Source: Bacilli bacterium (GTDB lineage Bacteria; Bacillota_I; Bacilli_A; RF39; UBA660). From it: 12,272 nucleotides of DNA. Shown one piece after another: positions 3,821-11,657 of the stretch (position 1 is the stretch's first letter; each line of letters starts with the position of its first letter). A model generated the notes under the pieces. It searched no databases and was not told where the DNA came from. It was given only the letters and a program-made list of their open reading frames with translations. Both the position numbers and the translations under genes were made by a program. The DNA is taken from assembly GCA_022793555.1 (NCBI GenBank), contig JAAWDB010000114.1:1-12272 (forward strand), written 5' to 3'.

Positions 3821-6272
3821 ATTTGCTATTTATGGCGTCTATTGGGGTTATTTTGGTGATTTGTTTAATATTAAAAGCTGTAATTATTAAAGAAATAATA
3901 ATGGTAAAGCATAATATTGTTGTAATTACTAAAGGATTTATGAGGATAAGACTCGTTTGATAAAAAAGCCTATCGCTGGCGGATTGATTGATCCAGTTAC
4001 TAATTTTTAGAAAACCAAGGAGACTACAGAAAGCCGAAATACCATTCATTATTAGAGTTTCATAAAGAAATATTTTGATAATATCTTTTTTACTCGTTCC
4101 TAAAGCCATTAAAATACCAATATCTTTTTTACTGTTTTGAATGGAAGTAGTAAGGAGGTTAAAGTTTAGTAAAATGGCGAAGAGAATAAAAATGAAACAA
4201 ATTAATATGATATAAGGTTTCATTTGGCGATTCGCTTCTGTTTGACTTATAATATCATTTAGAAAGTTCATCTGAAAACAAGTGTATAATTTGTTTTCAT
4301 AACCTACGCCTTTGGAAGTTTTGTTTAAAACGCGTTTTAGATTATCCCTATTCTTTTCATTTACTAACACACTTGTTAGAGTTACGGTTTTGGGATGATA
4401 ATCTTCTAACCACTTATTACTGATATAAGTACAATTATCTATTGATATACCAATGATTTTTAAGATTCCTAGATCTTTTATTTCATTTTTTTCAAGTTCT
4501 GCAAGTGTAAGGTTTATAGGAATTTGATGATTTTCTAAGTATTCTTTTAGAAAAGTAATGATATTATTTTCATTGATAGGATTTTTTAGAAAATAATTTT
4601 TATAAGTCATTTCAAAAGACTCATCGATGTTTTTTAATAAGCTCATCGATAGAACGACTTCATCTTTTTGTAATTCTGTTCTTTGTTCAATGTTTGTACC
4701 AATGAAAGTAATTTCTTTTTGGAGTGGATATAAGTTGTTTTCAAAAAGATCACCATGAATTGTTAGTTTAGAAAGGTAATCATTTTGATTGATACTTGTA
4801 TTAACAATTTTTGTGAATCCTTTTACGTAAACGGTTTGGCCTTTTTTCATATAATCTTTTTTTAAATAACTAGGTAAGTAAGGGCCCCATTTATTTAATT
4901 CACGATTTTTTTGAAATAGGGTATTATCATCGTCGACAATCCCACTAATATAGACGGTATTGTTTCCCATTTTTAAGGGGCGATGGTCAGTAATTATTGT
5001 TTCTAGAGAAACGGGTTTATATAAGTTGTTTTCGCTATCATATATGCCAATTTGCATGATGTATTCTGCAAGGTATTTATGAATTACTAATTCATGGTCA
5101 GAGCTTGGAAGGTTTCCAATTAAGTGATCAATTAAGGAATCGTCTTTTATCTCGACAAATTCGGTTATTTTTTGGAATCCATAGTCAATATAATTGTCGT
5201 AAAGTCCATCATCTTCTTGATTCCAAGCGAAATTTAAAGGTTCTCCATTATCGCTAATTTTGTAAATAGGATTAACGGTGTTTGCTGCGATTTTTTCTAG
5301 TTCTTGTAAGTCACTTTCTTCTAATTCCAATAATTCACTACCATAGTTTGTTTTTTCGATTTTTTCTAAACGGTAGATGGGGGCATGGTTATCTTTCATT
5401 ACTTTCATAATTAAAGTATTTTCATCATACATTAGGATACTTAGAGAAATTCCTACAAAAATTAAAGCAAAAGTAGTTAAGATAATGCTCATCAGGGCTT
5501 TAAATGATTTTGAACTGATATTTTTTTTGACCATTTTGAAACGATAAATCAGGGGAAGTTTCGCAGATTTTAAGATTAAGTCTTGTTTTTTTTCTTCCTC
5601 TTTGTGCTCTAATTCGCCATCTATTTGACCATCTTTTATCTGGATAATATGATCGGCGTATCGATGAGCAGAGTCTTGATCATGAGTGACAATAATGACG
5701 AGTTTTTCTTGGGAAATTGTTTTTAAAATTTTAAAAATTTGTTCACTGGATGCTTGATCAAGATTTCCTGTTGGTTCATCGGCGAGAATCATTTTGGGAT
5801 TTTTGATAAGAGCTCTAGCACAAGCAACTCTTTGTTTTTGACCACCAGACAATTCTTTTATTTGACGATTTCCTAAATTTTCTAAATCTAATTTTTTTAG
5901 TAAGGGATCGATTTCTTCATTGGTCGTTTTTTTATTTTGGAGTTCTTGCACCATTTTAATATTTTCATAGACATTGTAGTTTTCTAATAAGTGGAAGTCT
6001 TGAAAGATAAATCCGACATAAGTGTTTCGATAGGCATCAAGTTCTTTTTCTGAAAAATTGTTTAATGATTTATCATCGATCCATATAGAGCCATTATCGA
6101 ATTTATCTAGACCTCCTAAAATATGGAGCAATGTTGATTTACCTGAACCACTTTTTCCAAGTAAAAAAATCATACCTTTATTGGGTAACTCTAAATTGAT
6201 GTTTGAAAGGGCAGTACAAGGAATTTTATCTTTTGAATGATAAGTTTTGGAAACGTTTTCTAATTTAATCAT
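3819..6272 (-). CDS. MacB-like ABC transporter, ATPase and permease in one chain
   Basis: An 817-residue fusion. Residues 1-220 are an ATP-binding domain: Walker A GKSGSGKST (39-47), Q-loop Q91, signature LSGGQ (141-145), Walker B MILADEP (161-167) with catalytic E166, and H-loop H197. A charged linker leads to a first membrane helix (about 257-281), then a roughly 400-residue outside domain (about 283-683), then three membrane helices (about 686-708, 733-755, 773-800) carrying an FtsX-type region with DIGILMALGTSKKDIIKIF. This is the MacB topology. MacB-type systems do not move substrate across the membrane in the usual way but drive export or mechanical signalling; Gram-positive relatives handle peptides, antibiotics or signals. 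The ATG at 6272 has AAGGA upstream. No two-component system or accessory protein lies nearby, so the substrate is unknown. All ATPase motifs are intact. Confidence 0.93.
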   Translation of the reverse strand: MIKLENVSKTYHSKDKIPCTALSNINLELPNKGMIFLLGKSGSGKSTLLHILGGLDKFDNGSIWIDDKSLNNFSEKELDAYRNTYVGFIFQDFHLLENYNVYENIKMVQELQNKKTTNEEIDPLLKKLDLENLGNRQIKELSGGQKQRVACARALIKNPKMILADEPTGNLDQASSEQIFKILKTISQEKLVIIVTHDQDSAHRYADHIIQIKDGQIDGELEHKEEEKKQDLILKSAKLPLIYRFKMVKKNISSKSFKALMSIILTTFALIFVGISLSILMYDENTLIMKVMKDNHAPIYRLEKIEKTNYGSELLELEESDLQELEKIAANTVNPIYKISDNGEPLNFAWNQEDDGLYDNYIDYGFQKITEFVEIKDDSLIDHLIGNLPSSDHELVIHKYLAEYIMQIGIYDSENNLYKPVSLETIITDHRPLKMGNNTVYISGIVDDDNTLFQKNRELNKWGPYLPSYLKKDYMKKGQTVYVKGFTKIVNTSINQNDYLSKLTIHGDLFENNLYPLQKEITFIGTNIEQRTELQKDEVVLSMSLLKNIDESFEMTYKNYFLKNPINENNIITFLKEYLENHQIPINLTLAELEKNEIKDLGILKIIGISIDNCTYISNKWLEDYHPKTVTLTSVLVNEKNRDNLKRVLNKTSKGVGYENKLYTCFQMNFLNDIISQTEANRQMKPYIILICFIFILFAILLNFNLLTTSIQNSKKDIGILMALGTSKKDIIKIFLYETLIMNGISAFCSLLGFLKISNWINQSASDRLFYQTSLILINPLVITTILCFTIIISLIITAFNIKQITKITPIDAINSK

Positions 6273-6295
6273 TGGATCACATCCTTATTTTTTTC

Positions 6296-6304
6296 ATTAT
6301 AACA
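6296..6304 (-). promoter_or_regulatory. Extended -10 promoter of the ABC transporter gene
   Basis: On the minus strand TGTTATAAT is a perfect -10 with the TGn extension, about 25 bases before the start codon. The -35 position is poor (TAGCAG), which an extended -10 can compensate for. The spacer contains the palindrome AGCGCT (6314-6319). Confidence 0.6.
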
Positions 6305-6349
6305 AGAATTAAAGCGCTCTGCTATAAAAAGCATTTCTCATTTATTTTT

Positions 6350-6379
6350 TTGTTCAAAAGAATTGTTTCGTGGTATATT
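6350..6379 (+). promoter_or_regulatory. Promoter of the pilin-like gene
   Basis: TTGTTC (6350-6355) and TATATT (6374-6379) are 18 bases apart, with a TGG extension before the -10. The predicted start falls at about 6386, on the ribosome binding site itself, which implies an exceptionally short leader. It is divergent from the transporter promoter. Confidence 0.45.
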
Positions 6380-6395
6380 AATAATAGGTGAGATG

Positions 6396-6776
6396 ATGAA
6401 AAAAAACGGTTTTACTTTGATTGAGTTACTCGCAGTAATTTCTTTACTGGGAATTTTAGCAACGCTTGCAGTTTCTAGTGCAATTAATGTTTCCGTTCAT
6501 TTAAAAGAGGATATGTTTTGTGAAAAAATTGATTTTATTGAAACCGCAGCGAAGCAATATGGTGCAAACATTTATGAACCAGGGATGGATAAAGAGTTTA
6601 CTGTTGGGGAACTTGTTAAATTAGGAGCTTTAAAAAAGGATCAAGATGTGGCGGGAAGTTATATTCTGGATCCGCGTGATAATAGTTCAATGGATAATAT
6701 AAAAGTGCGAATTTATGCTAAGAATAAAAGAGCTTATGCTCATGTTGAAGTGGATCAAAATATGTGTGAAAGCTAA
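6396..6776 (+). CDS. Type IV pilin-like (prepilin N-terminus) protein
   Basis: A 126-residue protein with a textbook class III signal: MKKNG then FTLIELLAVISLLGILATLA. A prepilin peptidase would cut after G5, methylate F6 and use E10 as the conserved glutamate at position 5 of the mature protein; residues 6-28 form the hydrophobic assembly helix. The rest is a small soluble domain with two cysteines (C42, C124) that could pair. It is the size of a minor pilin, a competence pseudopilin or a substrate-presenting pilin. ATG 6396 follows AGGTGA at a suitable distance; the adjacent ATG at 6393 is nearly equivalent. No pilus ATPase, membrane platform or prepilin peptidase gene is nearby, so its machinery must be elsewhere. 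No terminator separates it from der. Confidence 0.85.
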   Translation: MKKNGFTLIELLAVISLLGILATLAVSSAINVSVHLKEDMFCEKIDFIETAAKQYGANIYEPGMDKEFTVGELVKLGALKKDQDVAGSYILDPRDNSSMDNIKVRIYAKNKRAYAHVEVDQNMCES

Positions 6777-6777
6777 T

Positions 6778-6806
6778 TTGAAAAAAATAGGGTTGTGTGA
6801 TAGAAT
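6778..6806 (+). promoter_or_regulatory. Promoter of der
   Basis: TTGAAA (6778-6783) and TAGAAT (6801-6806) are 17 bases apart, with a TGA extension just before the -10. It begins right after the pilin stop codon, so der can be expressed independently of the pilin gene. Confidence 0.65.
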
Positions 6807-6834
6807 AGGGCATTACTGAAAGGGGATGAGTTTT

Positions 6835-8148
6835 ATGCAAACCGTTTGTTTAATTGGACGACCAAATGTGGGAAAGAGTTCGATTTTTAATCGTTTGATT
6901 AAAGAGGATAAAGCGATTATTATGGATACTCCAGGAATTACTAGAGATCGTATTTATGGCGTGGTACATCATCAGAATAAATCTTTCTTTTTAATTGATA
7001 CGGGTGGACTTGATTTAGGACATGATAATTTTAAAGAAGATATTTTAGTGCAAGCTACATTTGCAATTGATGAAGCGGATTTGGTTTTATTTGTAGTGGA
7101 TGGAAAGTCCGAATTAAATGAAAATGATTACCGAATTCGGGATATGTTATTAAAGACGAATAAACGGGTGATCGTCGTTGTAAATAAAATTGATAATGTA
7201 GCTCGTAAGGATTTGGTTTATGCTTTTTATGAACTTGGTTTTGAAACGGTGATTGGGGTTTCGGCATCTCATAAATTCGGGTTTGAGGAATTGTTAGAAG
7301 AAATTACGAAAGATTTTTCAGTGAATCAAAAAGATAGCGAAGATCTTTGTAAGTTTTGTTTTATTGGGCGTCCAAATGTGGGAAAAAGTAGTTTAATGAA
7401 TGCTTTATTAAATGAGGAACGTTCGATTGTTAGTGATATTGCTGGAACGACTAGAGATGCGATTGATACTCGCTTTACTTATCATGGAGAAGATTATGTA
7501 GTGGTGGATACGGCAGGTATTCGTAAACGAGGACGAATTTATGAGAGTATCGAAAAATATAGTCTTTTACGGAGTATGAAAGCCATTGAGGAAAGTGATG
7601 TTTGTGTACTTGTTATTGATGCATCCGAAGGCATCATGGAACATGATAAGCATATTGTATCTTTTGCCGAAGAAGCAGGAAAAGGAATCGTTTTAGTTGT
7701 TAATAAATGGGATACCGTTAAGAATCCTGATCAAGAAATGAAACGTTGGAAAGAAAAATTATATTATGAGTTTCAGTTTTTAAGATATGTTGAAGTAGTT
7801 TTTTTATCGGCTTTAACCAAAAAACGTATTCATACGTTAATGCCAGCTATTATTCATGCTTATCAGAATAATCGTAAAACCATTATGACGAGTCTTATAA
7901 ATGATGTGATTGAAGAAGCTGTAAGACTTCATGAAGCACCTTCTTATAAGGGAAAACGTTTAAAAATTTATTATGTTTCTCAAACCGATAGTAAGCCCCC
8001 AAAATTTACATTTCAAGTTAATAATAAGGGTTTAGTTCATTTTAGTTATGAAAGGTATTTAGAAAATAAACTTCGAGAGAATTTTGATTTGATTGGGACA
8101 CCAATTATTTTGAAGTTTAAAAATAAGAGTGAAAAGGCTTTGGATTAA
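6835..8148 (+). CDS. der: Ribosome-assembly GTPase Der (EngA)
   Basis: A 437-residue tandem-GTPase protein required for 50S subunit maturation. The first G domain shows GRPNVGKS (8-15), DTGG (55-58) and NKID (117-120). The second shows GRPNVGKS (178-185), DTAG (225-228) and NKWD (290-293). A C-terminal KH-like domain (about 350-437) follows. Length matches B. subtilis Der. ATG 6835 is preferred because GAAAGGGG ends nine bases upstream; the in-frame ATG at 6826 directly abuts that site and would only add MSF. The gene has its own promoter and a terminator that starts before its stop codon. Nothing unusual is seen in the motifs. Confidence 0.98.
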   Translation: MQTVCLIGRPNVGKSSIFNRLIKEDKAIIMDTPGITRDRIYGVVHHQNKSFFLIDTGGLDLGHDNFKEDILVQATFAIDEADLVLFVVDGKSELNENDYRIRDMLLKTNKRVIVVVNKIDNVARKDLVYAFYELGFETVIGVSASHKFGFEELLEEITKDFSVNQKDSEDLCKFCFIGRPNVGKSSLMNALLNEERSIVSDIAGTTRDAIDTRFTYHGEDYVVVDTAGIRKRGRIYESIEKYSLLRSMKAIEESDVCVLVIDASEGIMEHDKHIVSFAEEAGKGIVLVVNKWDTVKNPDQEMKRWKEKLYYEFQFLRYVEVVFLSALTKKRIHTLMPAIIHAYQNNRKTIMTSLINDVIEEAVRLHEAPSYKGKRLKIYYVSQTDSKPPKFTFQVNNKGLVHFSYERYLENKLRENFDLIGTPIILKFKNKSEKALD

Positions 8149-8160
8149 GGTCTTTTTTTT
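8132..8160 (+). terminator. Intrinsic terminator of der
   Basis: AAAAGGCTTT (8132-8141) pairs with AAGGTCTTTT (8147-8156) around a GGATT loop, using two G-U pairs, and runs into further T residues. The stop codon of der (8146-8148) lies at the loop edge, so the terminator overlaps the gene end. Confidence 0.7.
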
Positions 8161-8164
8161 CAAT

Positions 8165-8193
8165 TTGTTATTGTGTTAGATTTTTAGTATAAT
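8165..8193 (+). promoter_or_regulatory. Promoter of the M14-ldt-murF operon
   Basis: TTGTTA (8165-8170) and a perfect TATAAT (8188-8193) are 17 bases apart. The predicted start is about 20 bases before the M14 start codon. No other promoter of comparable quality is seen before murF, so it probably serves all three genes. Confidence 0.75.
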
Positions 8194-8218
8194 AAATACT
8201 ATTAATTAGGTGATTTGT

Positions 8219-9685
8219 ATGTATGATATTCCCTACCGTTTATTAAATTATGATTCATTTCATCGTTTATTAAAAGAAATTTTAGAAAATCCTCAGAATC
8301 AGTTTTGGGTGCAAGAACACCAACCAATTGGAAAAAGTATTTGTGGGTTTCCGCTTCTTCATTATTCGATTGGGCATGGTCCTTATGAAATTGTTTATAT
8401 GGGTGGTGCTCATGGTAATGAGATAATTGGTGTTGATTTTATTTTACATTATATGAAAAATTTAGCATTAGGAAATGGTGTATTTTCATCGTTTCAACCT
8501 GATTTATTTCGTATTCATTTTTTGCCTTTACAAAATCCCGAAGGTTTTTTTACTACCACTTATGCGATTCATGAAGTAAGTAAAGATTTTAATATGGAAA
8601 GGTTTTGTAAAGATTATTATTTGAAGTATCGTAAATCTAATCAAATGATTCAAGGTGTACATCGTATTTTCCAAGCGTTTTCTTTGTCAGAAACGGCATC
8701 TTGGCGACGAGATTTTTGGAAACATTATTATGGTAAGGATATTACAATAAATCATATTCAACAATTTTTAGAGGGAAAGGTTCAAAAAAAGGTTGATAGA
8801 AAAAATTTAGAAGACTTATGGAATCAATATATAAAACAAGCGGTGATCCAAAGTCCTTGGGAGTATCAGTATCCCTTTGAAAATCTAGATTATCATTGTA
8901 TTCCTAGGCTTAGTTTCGCGCATGAAGAGCTCCAAAAGCGATTAAAAAAGATGTTTTCTTGTTATCCTTTTCCTCCTGTGATGTATGGCAATTTTGTTGC
9001 GAATGCCATGGGAATTAATTTAAATGAAAATAATGAATCTTATTTTGAAGAGTTGAAAGAGTTGGGTCGTGAAGAGGGTAGTGTTATGGTATCACCCATT
9101 TATGGCCAATTTCCAAAAAATATCGTTGGACCTTTTGGTATGCCAAGTGAAAATATGGATTCTTTTGTTTATGCTCCAGAAAATAAAGCCGTCATTGAGT
9201 TTTTAAAAAAACATCAAGAGCAAATTTTTGCGTTTATTAATTGTCATAGTACAGGAGGATTGTTATTTTTTAATCCTTATGATGGACGAGAAGAAAAAAC
9301 TGAATCAGATTTTTCATTTTATATTAATAATCGGATTGCCACAGAGTATTTGAAAAGTATTCAAAAAAGTTTTCTAGAGAGCAAAGTTATCGATACTTAT
9401 CAAGGGATGGGTTATCCTAGTCGTGTTTCTGGTTTTGGTGATGTGTTACGGCAAACGTATCCAGCTAGTTTTTTATTAGAATTATCCAAAGCGGGTGGAA
9501 ATCCTCTTGGACCTTATATTCATCCTAATTATGAGCTTACTATGAAAGTAAATATGGATGCGAGTAAGAGTCTTTGGAAAACCATTTTAGAAGTGCAAAA
9601 TTTATATGGACAAACGTATAAAAAGTATTATGATTTTTTAGGGAGAGTGCATTATGAAACAAGTGTTAGAAAACGTAAAAAGTAA
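8219..9685 (+). CDS. Large M14-family zinc carboxypeptidase-like protein
   Basis: A 488-residue metallopeptidase of the M14 clan. Zinc ligands appear as H65 and E68 in GGAHGNE and H343 in NCHSTGG; the catalytic glutamate is E421 in FLLELSKAGG. Substrate-side motifs NPEGF (106-110) and GINLNEN (265-271, usually NLNRN) are present, so E270 replaces the common arginine. About 150 residues (111-262) separate those two motifs, far more than in ordinary M14 enzymes, so the protein carries a large insert. No signal peptide, so probably cytoplasmic. Bacterial relatives such as MpaA cut the gamma-D-Glu-diaminopimelate bond of muropeptides; linkage to an L,D-transpeptidase-like gene and murF supports a peptidoglycan-peptide substrate, which is inference. 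ATG 8219 follows AGGTGAT; an upstream GTG at 8210 would overlap that site. It overlaps the next gene by 32 bases. Confidence 0.85.
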   Translation: MYDIPYRLLNYDSFHRLLKEILENPQNQFWVQEHQPIGKSICGFPLLHYSIGHGPYEIVYMGGAHGNEIIGVDFILHYMKNLALGNGVFSSFQPDLFRIHFLPLQNPEGFFTTTYAIHEVSKDFNMERFCKDYYLKYRKSNQMIQGVHRIFQAFSLSETASWRRDFWKHYYGKDITINHIQQFLEGKVQKKVDRKNLEDLWNQYIKQAVIQSPWEYQYPFENLDYHCIPRLSFAHEELQKRLKKMFSCYPFPPVMYGNFVANAMGINLNENNESYFEELKELGREEGSVMVSPIYGQFPKNIVGPFGMPSENMDSFVYAPENKAVIEFLKKHQEQIFAFINCHSTGGLLFFNPYDGREEKTESDFSFYINNRIATEYLKSIQKSFLESKVIDTYQGMGYPSRVSGFGDVLRQTYPASFLLELSKAGGNPLGPYIHPNYELTMKVNMDASKSLWKTILEVQNLYGQTYKKYYDFLGRVHYETSVRKRKK

Positions 9686-10235
9686 ACAATACTTGGTGGC
9701 AGATCATCAAGAAAGAAAATTGGGACTTTATGAAGATGGGCAACTTGTTCATTGTATTTCTAACGTCGTTTTTGGTAAAAATGGATGCACTTATGATAAA
9801 GTAGAAGGTGATGGATGTACGCCCCTTGGTGATTTTCCACTGGGGTTTGCTTTTGGACTTGATGATGTATCTTTTCTTTATCCTTATTATCAAATTACAC
9901 CAAATGCTTATTTTGTCAGTGACAGTAATTCTAAATTTTATAATGAATGGGTTTGGGTTTTGGATGAAGAACAAACTTATCCTTATTCTTATATGAAGAG
10001 TAGTAAGCAAATACTTTGGGATGATGCTGAACATTTAAGCGATTATGAAAAAACATATTGGTATGGAATTGTTATTGAATATAATATGAATCCCAAAGAA
10101 AAGAATAAGGGTTCAGCAATTTTTCTTCATGTGAAGAATAAAGATTATACCGAAGGTTGTGTAGCTGTTACTAAGAGTGATATGGAATATATTTTGAAAT
10201 GGATAAAAGTTGGAGCACGAATTTTAATTCAATAA
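9654..10235 (+). CDS. YkuD-fold L,D-transpeptidase-like protein, no signal peptide
   Basis: A 193-residue protein of the L,D-transpeptidase (YkuD) fold. The catalytic region is SAIFLHVKN with H159, then TEGCVAVTK with nucleophile C169. The upstream DGCTPLGDFPLGFAFG (53-68) matches the TPxGxF signature of the COG3786-like branch, where the motif is GCxAx instead of the GCIRM of classical enzymes. Known members form or cut bonds at diaminopimelate in stem peptides, acting as transpeptidases or L,D-carboxypeptidases. Neither signal peptide nor membrane segment is visible, which is unusual for a wall cross-linker and suggests action in the cytoplasm. GGGAGAG lies six bases before the ATG, inside the end of the M14 gene. 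It sits between M14 and murF in one operon. Activity is unproven; carboxypeptidase or relaxed hydrolase are alternatives. Confidence 0.82.
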   Translation: MKQVLENVKSKQYLVADHQERKLGLYEDGQLVHCISNVVFGKNGCTYDKVEGDGCTPLGDFPLGFAFGLDDVSFLYPYYQITPNAYFVSDSNSKFYNEWVWVLDEEQTYPYSYMKSSKQILWDDAEHLSDYEKTYWYGIVIEYNMNPKEKNKGSAIFLHVKNKDYTEGCVAVTKSDMEYILKWIKVGARILIQ

Positions 10236-10254
10236 ATAAAAGTGAGGGATAAAA

Positions 10255-11646
10255 ATGAGACAATTAAATGTAAGTGATGTGTTAAGAGAATGTGGAGGAA
10301 AACTTCTTCAAGGGAATGAAGATTTGGAACTTATTCATTTTTCGAATGATACCAGAACTATTAAAGCAAATGATGTTTATTTGGGAATTCGAGGAGAAAA
10401 TTTTGACGGAAATCAGTTTTATCTAGAAGCATTAAAAAAAGGGGCTTCGTGTTGTATTCTAGATCGAATCGAATATTATGAATCACCTAGTGAATTTCAA
10501 TCGCGAACCATTATTTTGGTGGAAGATACAGTTTTAGCTCTTCAAAAATTAGCAGCTTATAAACGAAGTTTTCTTGACATACCAGTCGTTGCAGTGACAG
10601 GTAGTGCTGGAAAGACAAGTACGAAAGATATGATTGCAGAGATTTTACGTCAAAAGTATACGGTTTTTAAAACTCCAGGAAATTTGAATGGTCAAATTGG
10701 GTTACCTTTAAGTATCTTAGAAATTCAGGATGAAGAGGTTTTAGTTCTGGAAATGGGGATGAACGATTTTGGACAGATTGCAAAACTTACTAAAATTGCT
10801 CAACCAACCATGGCAGTGATTACGAATATTGGCACAGCGCACATTGGGATTTTAGGTTCACAAGAAAATATTTTAAAAGCTAAGTTAGAAATTCTTTTGG
10901 GGATGAAACCAAATAGTCCGTTATTTTTTAATGGAGATGATGTGTTATTAAAGTCGGTAAATTTACCAGATTATAATATAGAGTGGTGTACGATGAAAAG
11001 TCAGGATGGCTCTTTTTCTTTGAAGGATGTAGTTATTCAACATGAAGTGAGTCATTATCGTGTTAAAGCTTTGGAAGAGGAATTTATGGTAGAAGTTCCT
11101 GTAATGGGCAATGCTTTTTTGATGGATAGTTTACTTGCGATTGCAGTTTCTGTGCAATTAGGGGTTTCATCTTCTTTGATTCAAAAAGGGTTAAAAAATT
11201 TTAAATTGACGGGTAATCGTATGGAAGTAATTCATCATTTTGGGCTTACTATTTTAAATGATACTTATAATTCTAATTATGAAGCTTTAGTGAATGCTTG
11301 TGATATTTTAAGTAAGTATCAGGGAAATCGTAAAATTGCTGTTCTTGGTGATGTATTAGAGTTGAATCAATATGCTTCTAAAATTCATTTTGATATTGGC
11401 AAAATTCCGGATTTAAAGAGTGTTGATTTTTTATTTCTTCATGGAGAAAATGCAAAATATATTCAGGATGGAGCAATTGAATCAGGATTTGCGAAAGAAC
11501 GTATTTTCTATTTTGAAGATAAAATAGAGTTAGAAGAAAAACTCTTATCCTTTTTAGAATCTGGCGATGTTGTTTTAGTAAAAGCTAGTAATGGAATGCA
11601 TTTTGAAGAGATTGTGGAGAAAATAAAAGAAAGTTATTTGGAGTAA
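10255..11646 (+). CDS. murF: UDP-MurNAc-tripeptide--D-Ala-D-Ala ligase MurF
   Basis: A 463-residue Mur ligase, the last cytoplasmic ligation in peptidoglycan precursor synthesis: it joins D-Ala-D-Ala to UDP-MurNAc-tripeptide using ATP. The N-terminal UDP-binding domain includes SNDTRTIKANDVYLGIRG (30-47). The central ATP domain has TGSAGKTSTK (115-124), GNLNGQIGLPLSIL (142-155), EMGMNDFG (166-173) and NIGTAHIG (191-198). The C-terminal domain shows NDTYNSNYEA (335-344) and KASNGMHFEEIVE (443-455). These last two differ from the common DxYNANP and GSRGM forms but are recognisable. Length is normal. GAGGG precedes the ATG, 19 bases after the L,D-transpeptidase-like gene with no terminator between. 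In many Firmicutes murF follows ddl; here it follows two peptidoglycan-peptide enzymes. Its stop codon lies in the terminator stem. Confidence 0.96.
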   Translation: MRQLNVSDVLRECGGKLLQGNEDLELIHFSNDTRTIKANDVYLGIRGENFDGNQFYLEALKKGASCCILDRIEYYESPSEFQSRTIILVEDTVLALQKLAAYKRSFLDIPVVAVTGSAGKTSTKDMIAEILRQKYTVFKTPGNLNGQIGLPLSILEIQDEEVLVLEMGMNDFGQIAKLTKIAQPTMAVITNIGTAHIGILGSQENILKAKLEILLGMKPNSPLFFNGDDVLLKSVNLPDYNIEWCTMKSQDGSFSLKDVVIQHEVSHYRVKALEEEFMVEVPVMGNAFLMDSLLAIAVSVQLGVSSSLIQKGLKNFKLTGNRMEVIHHFGLTILNDTYNSNYEALVNACDILSKYQGNRKIAVLGDVLELNQYASKIHFDIGKIPDLKSVDFLFLHGENAKYIQDGAIESGFAKERIFYFEDKIELEEKLLSFLESGDVVLVKASNGMHFEEIVEKIKESYLE

Positions 11647-11657
11647 CTTTCTTTTTT
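11625..11657. terminator. Bidirectional terminator holding both gene ends
   Basis: AAAAGAAAGTTA (11625-11636) and TAACTTTCTTTT (11644-11655) are a perfect 12-base-pair stem with a seven-base loop. T-rich sequence follows in both directions. The TAA of the right arm is the murF stop, and the TTA of the left arm is the minus-strand stop of the converging Xre gene. Confidence 0.85.

Noticed and set aside
6311..6324. CcpA (cre)-like site around AGCGCT upstream of the transporter
   Set aside because: Three conserved positions of the cre consensus do not match; only the central palindrome remains.
7055..7267. Minus-strand 70-codon frame
   Set aside because: It is opposite the G4 region of der, and its composition mirrors the coding strand.
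9666..10034. Minus-strand 122-codon frame
   Set aside because: It lies wholly opposite the L,D-transpeptidase-like gene, whose catalytic motifs are intact; no ribosome site or promoter supports it.
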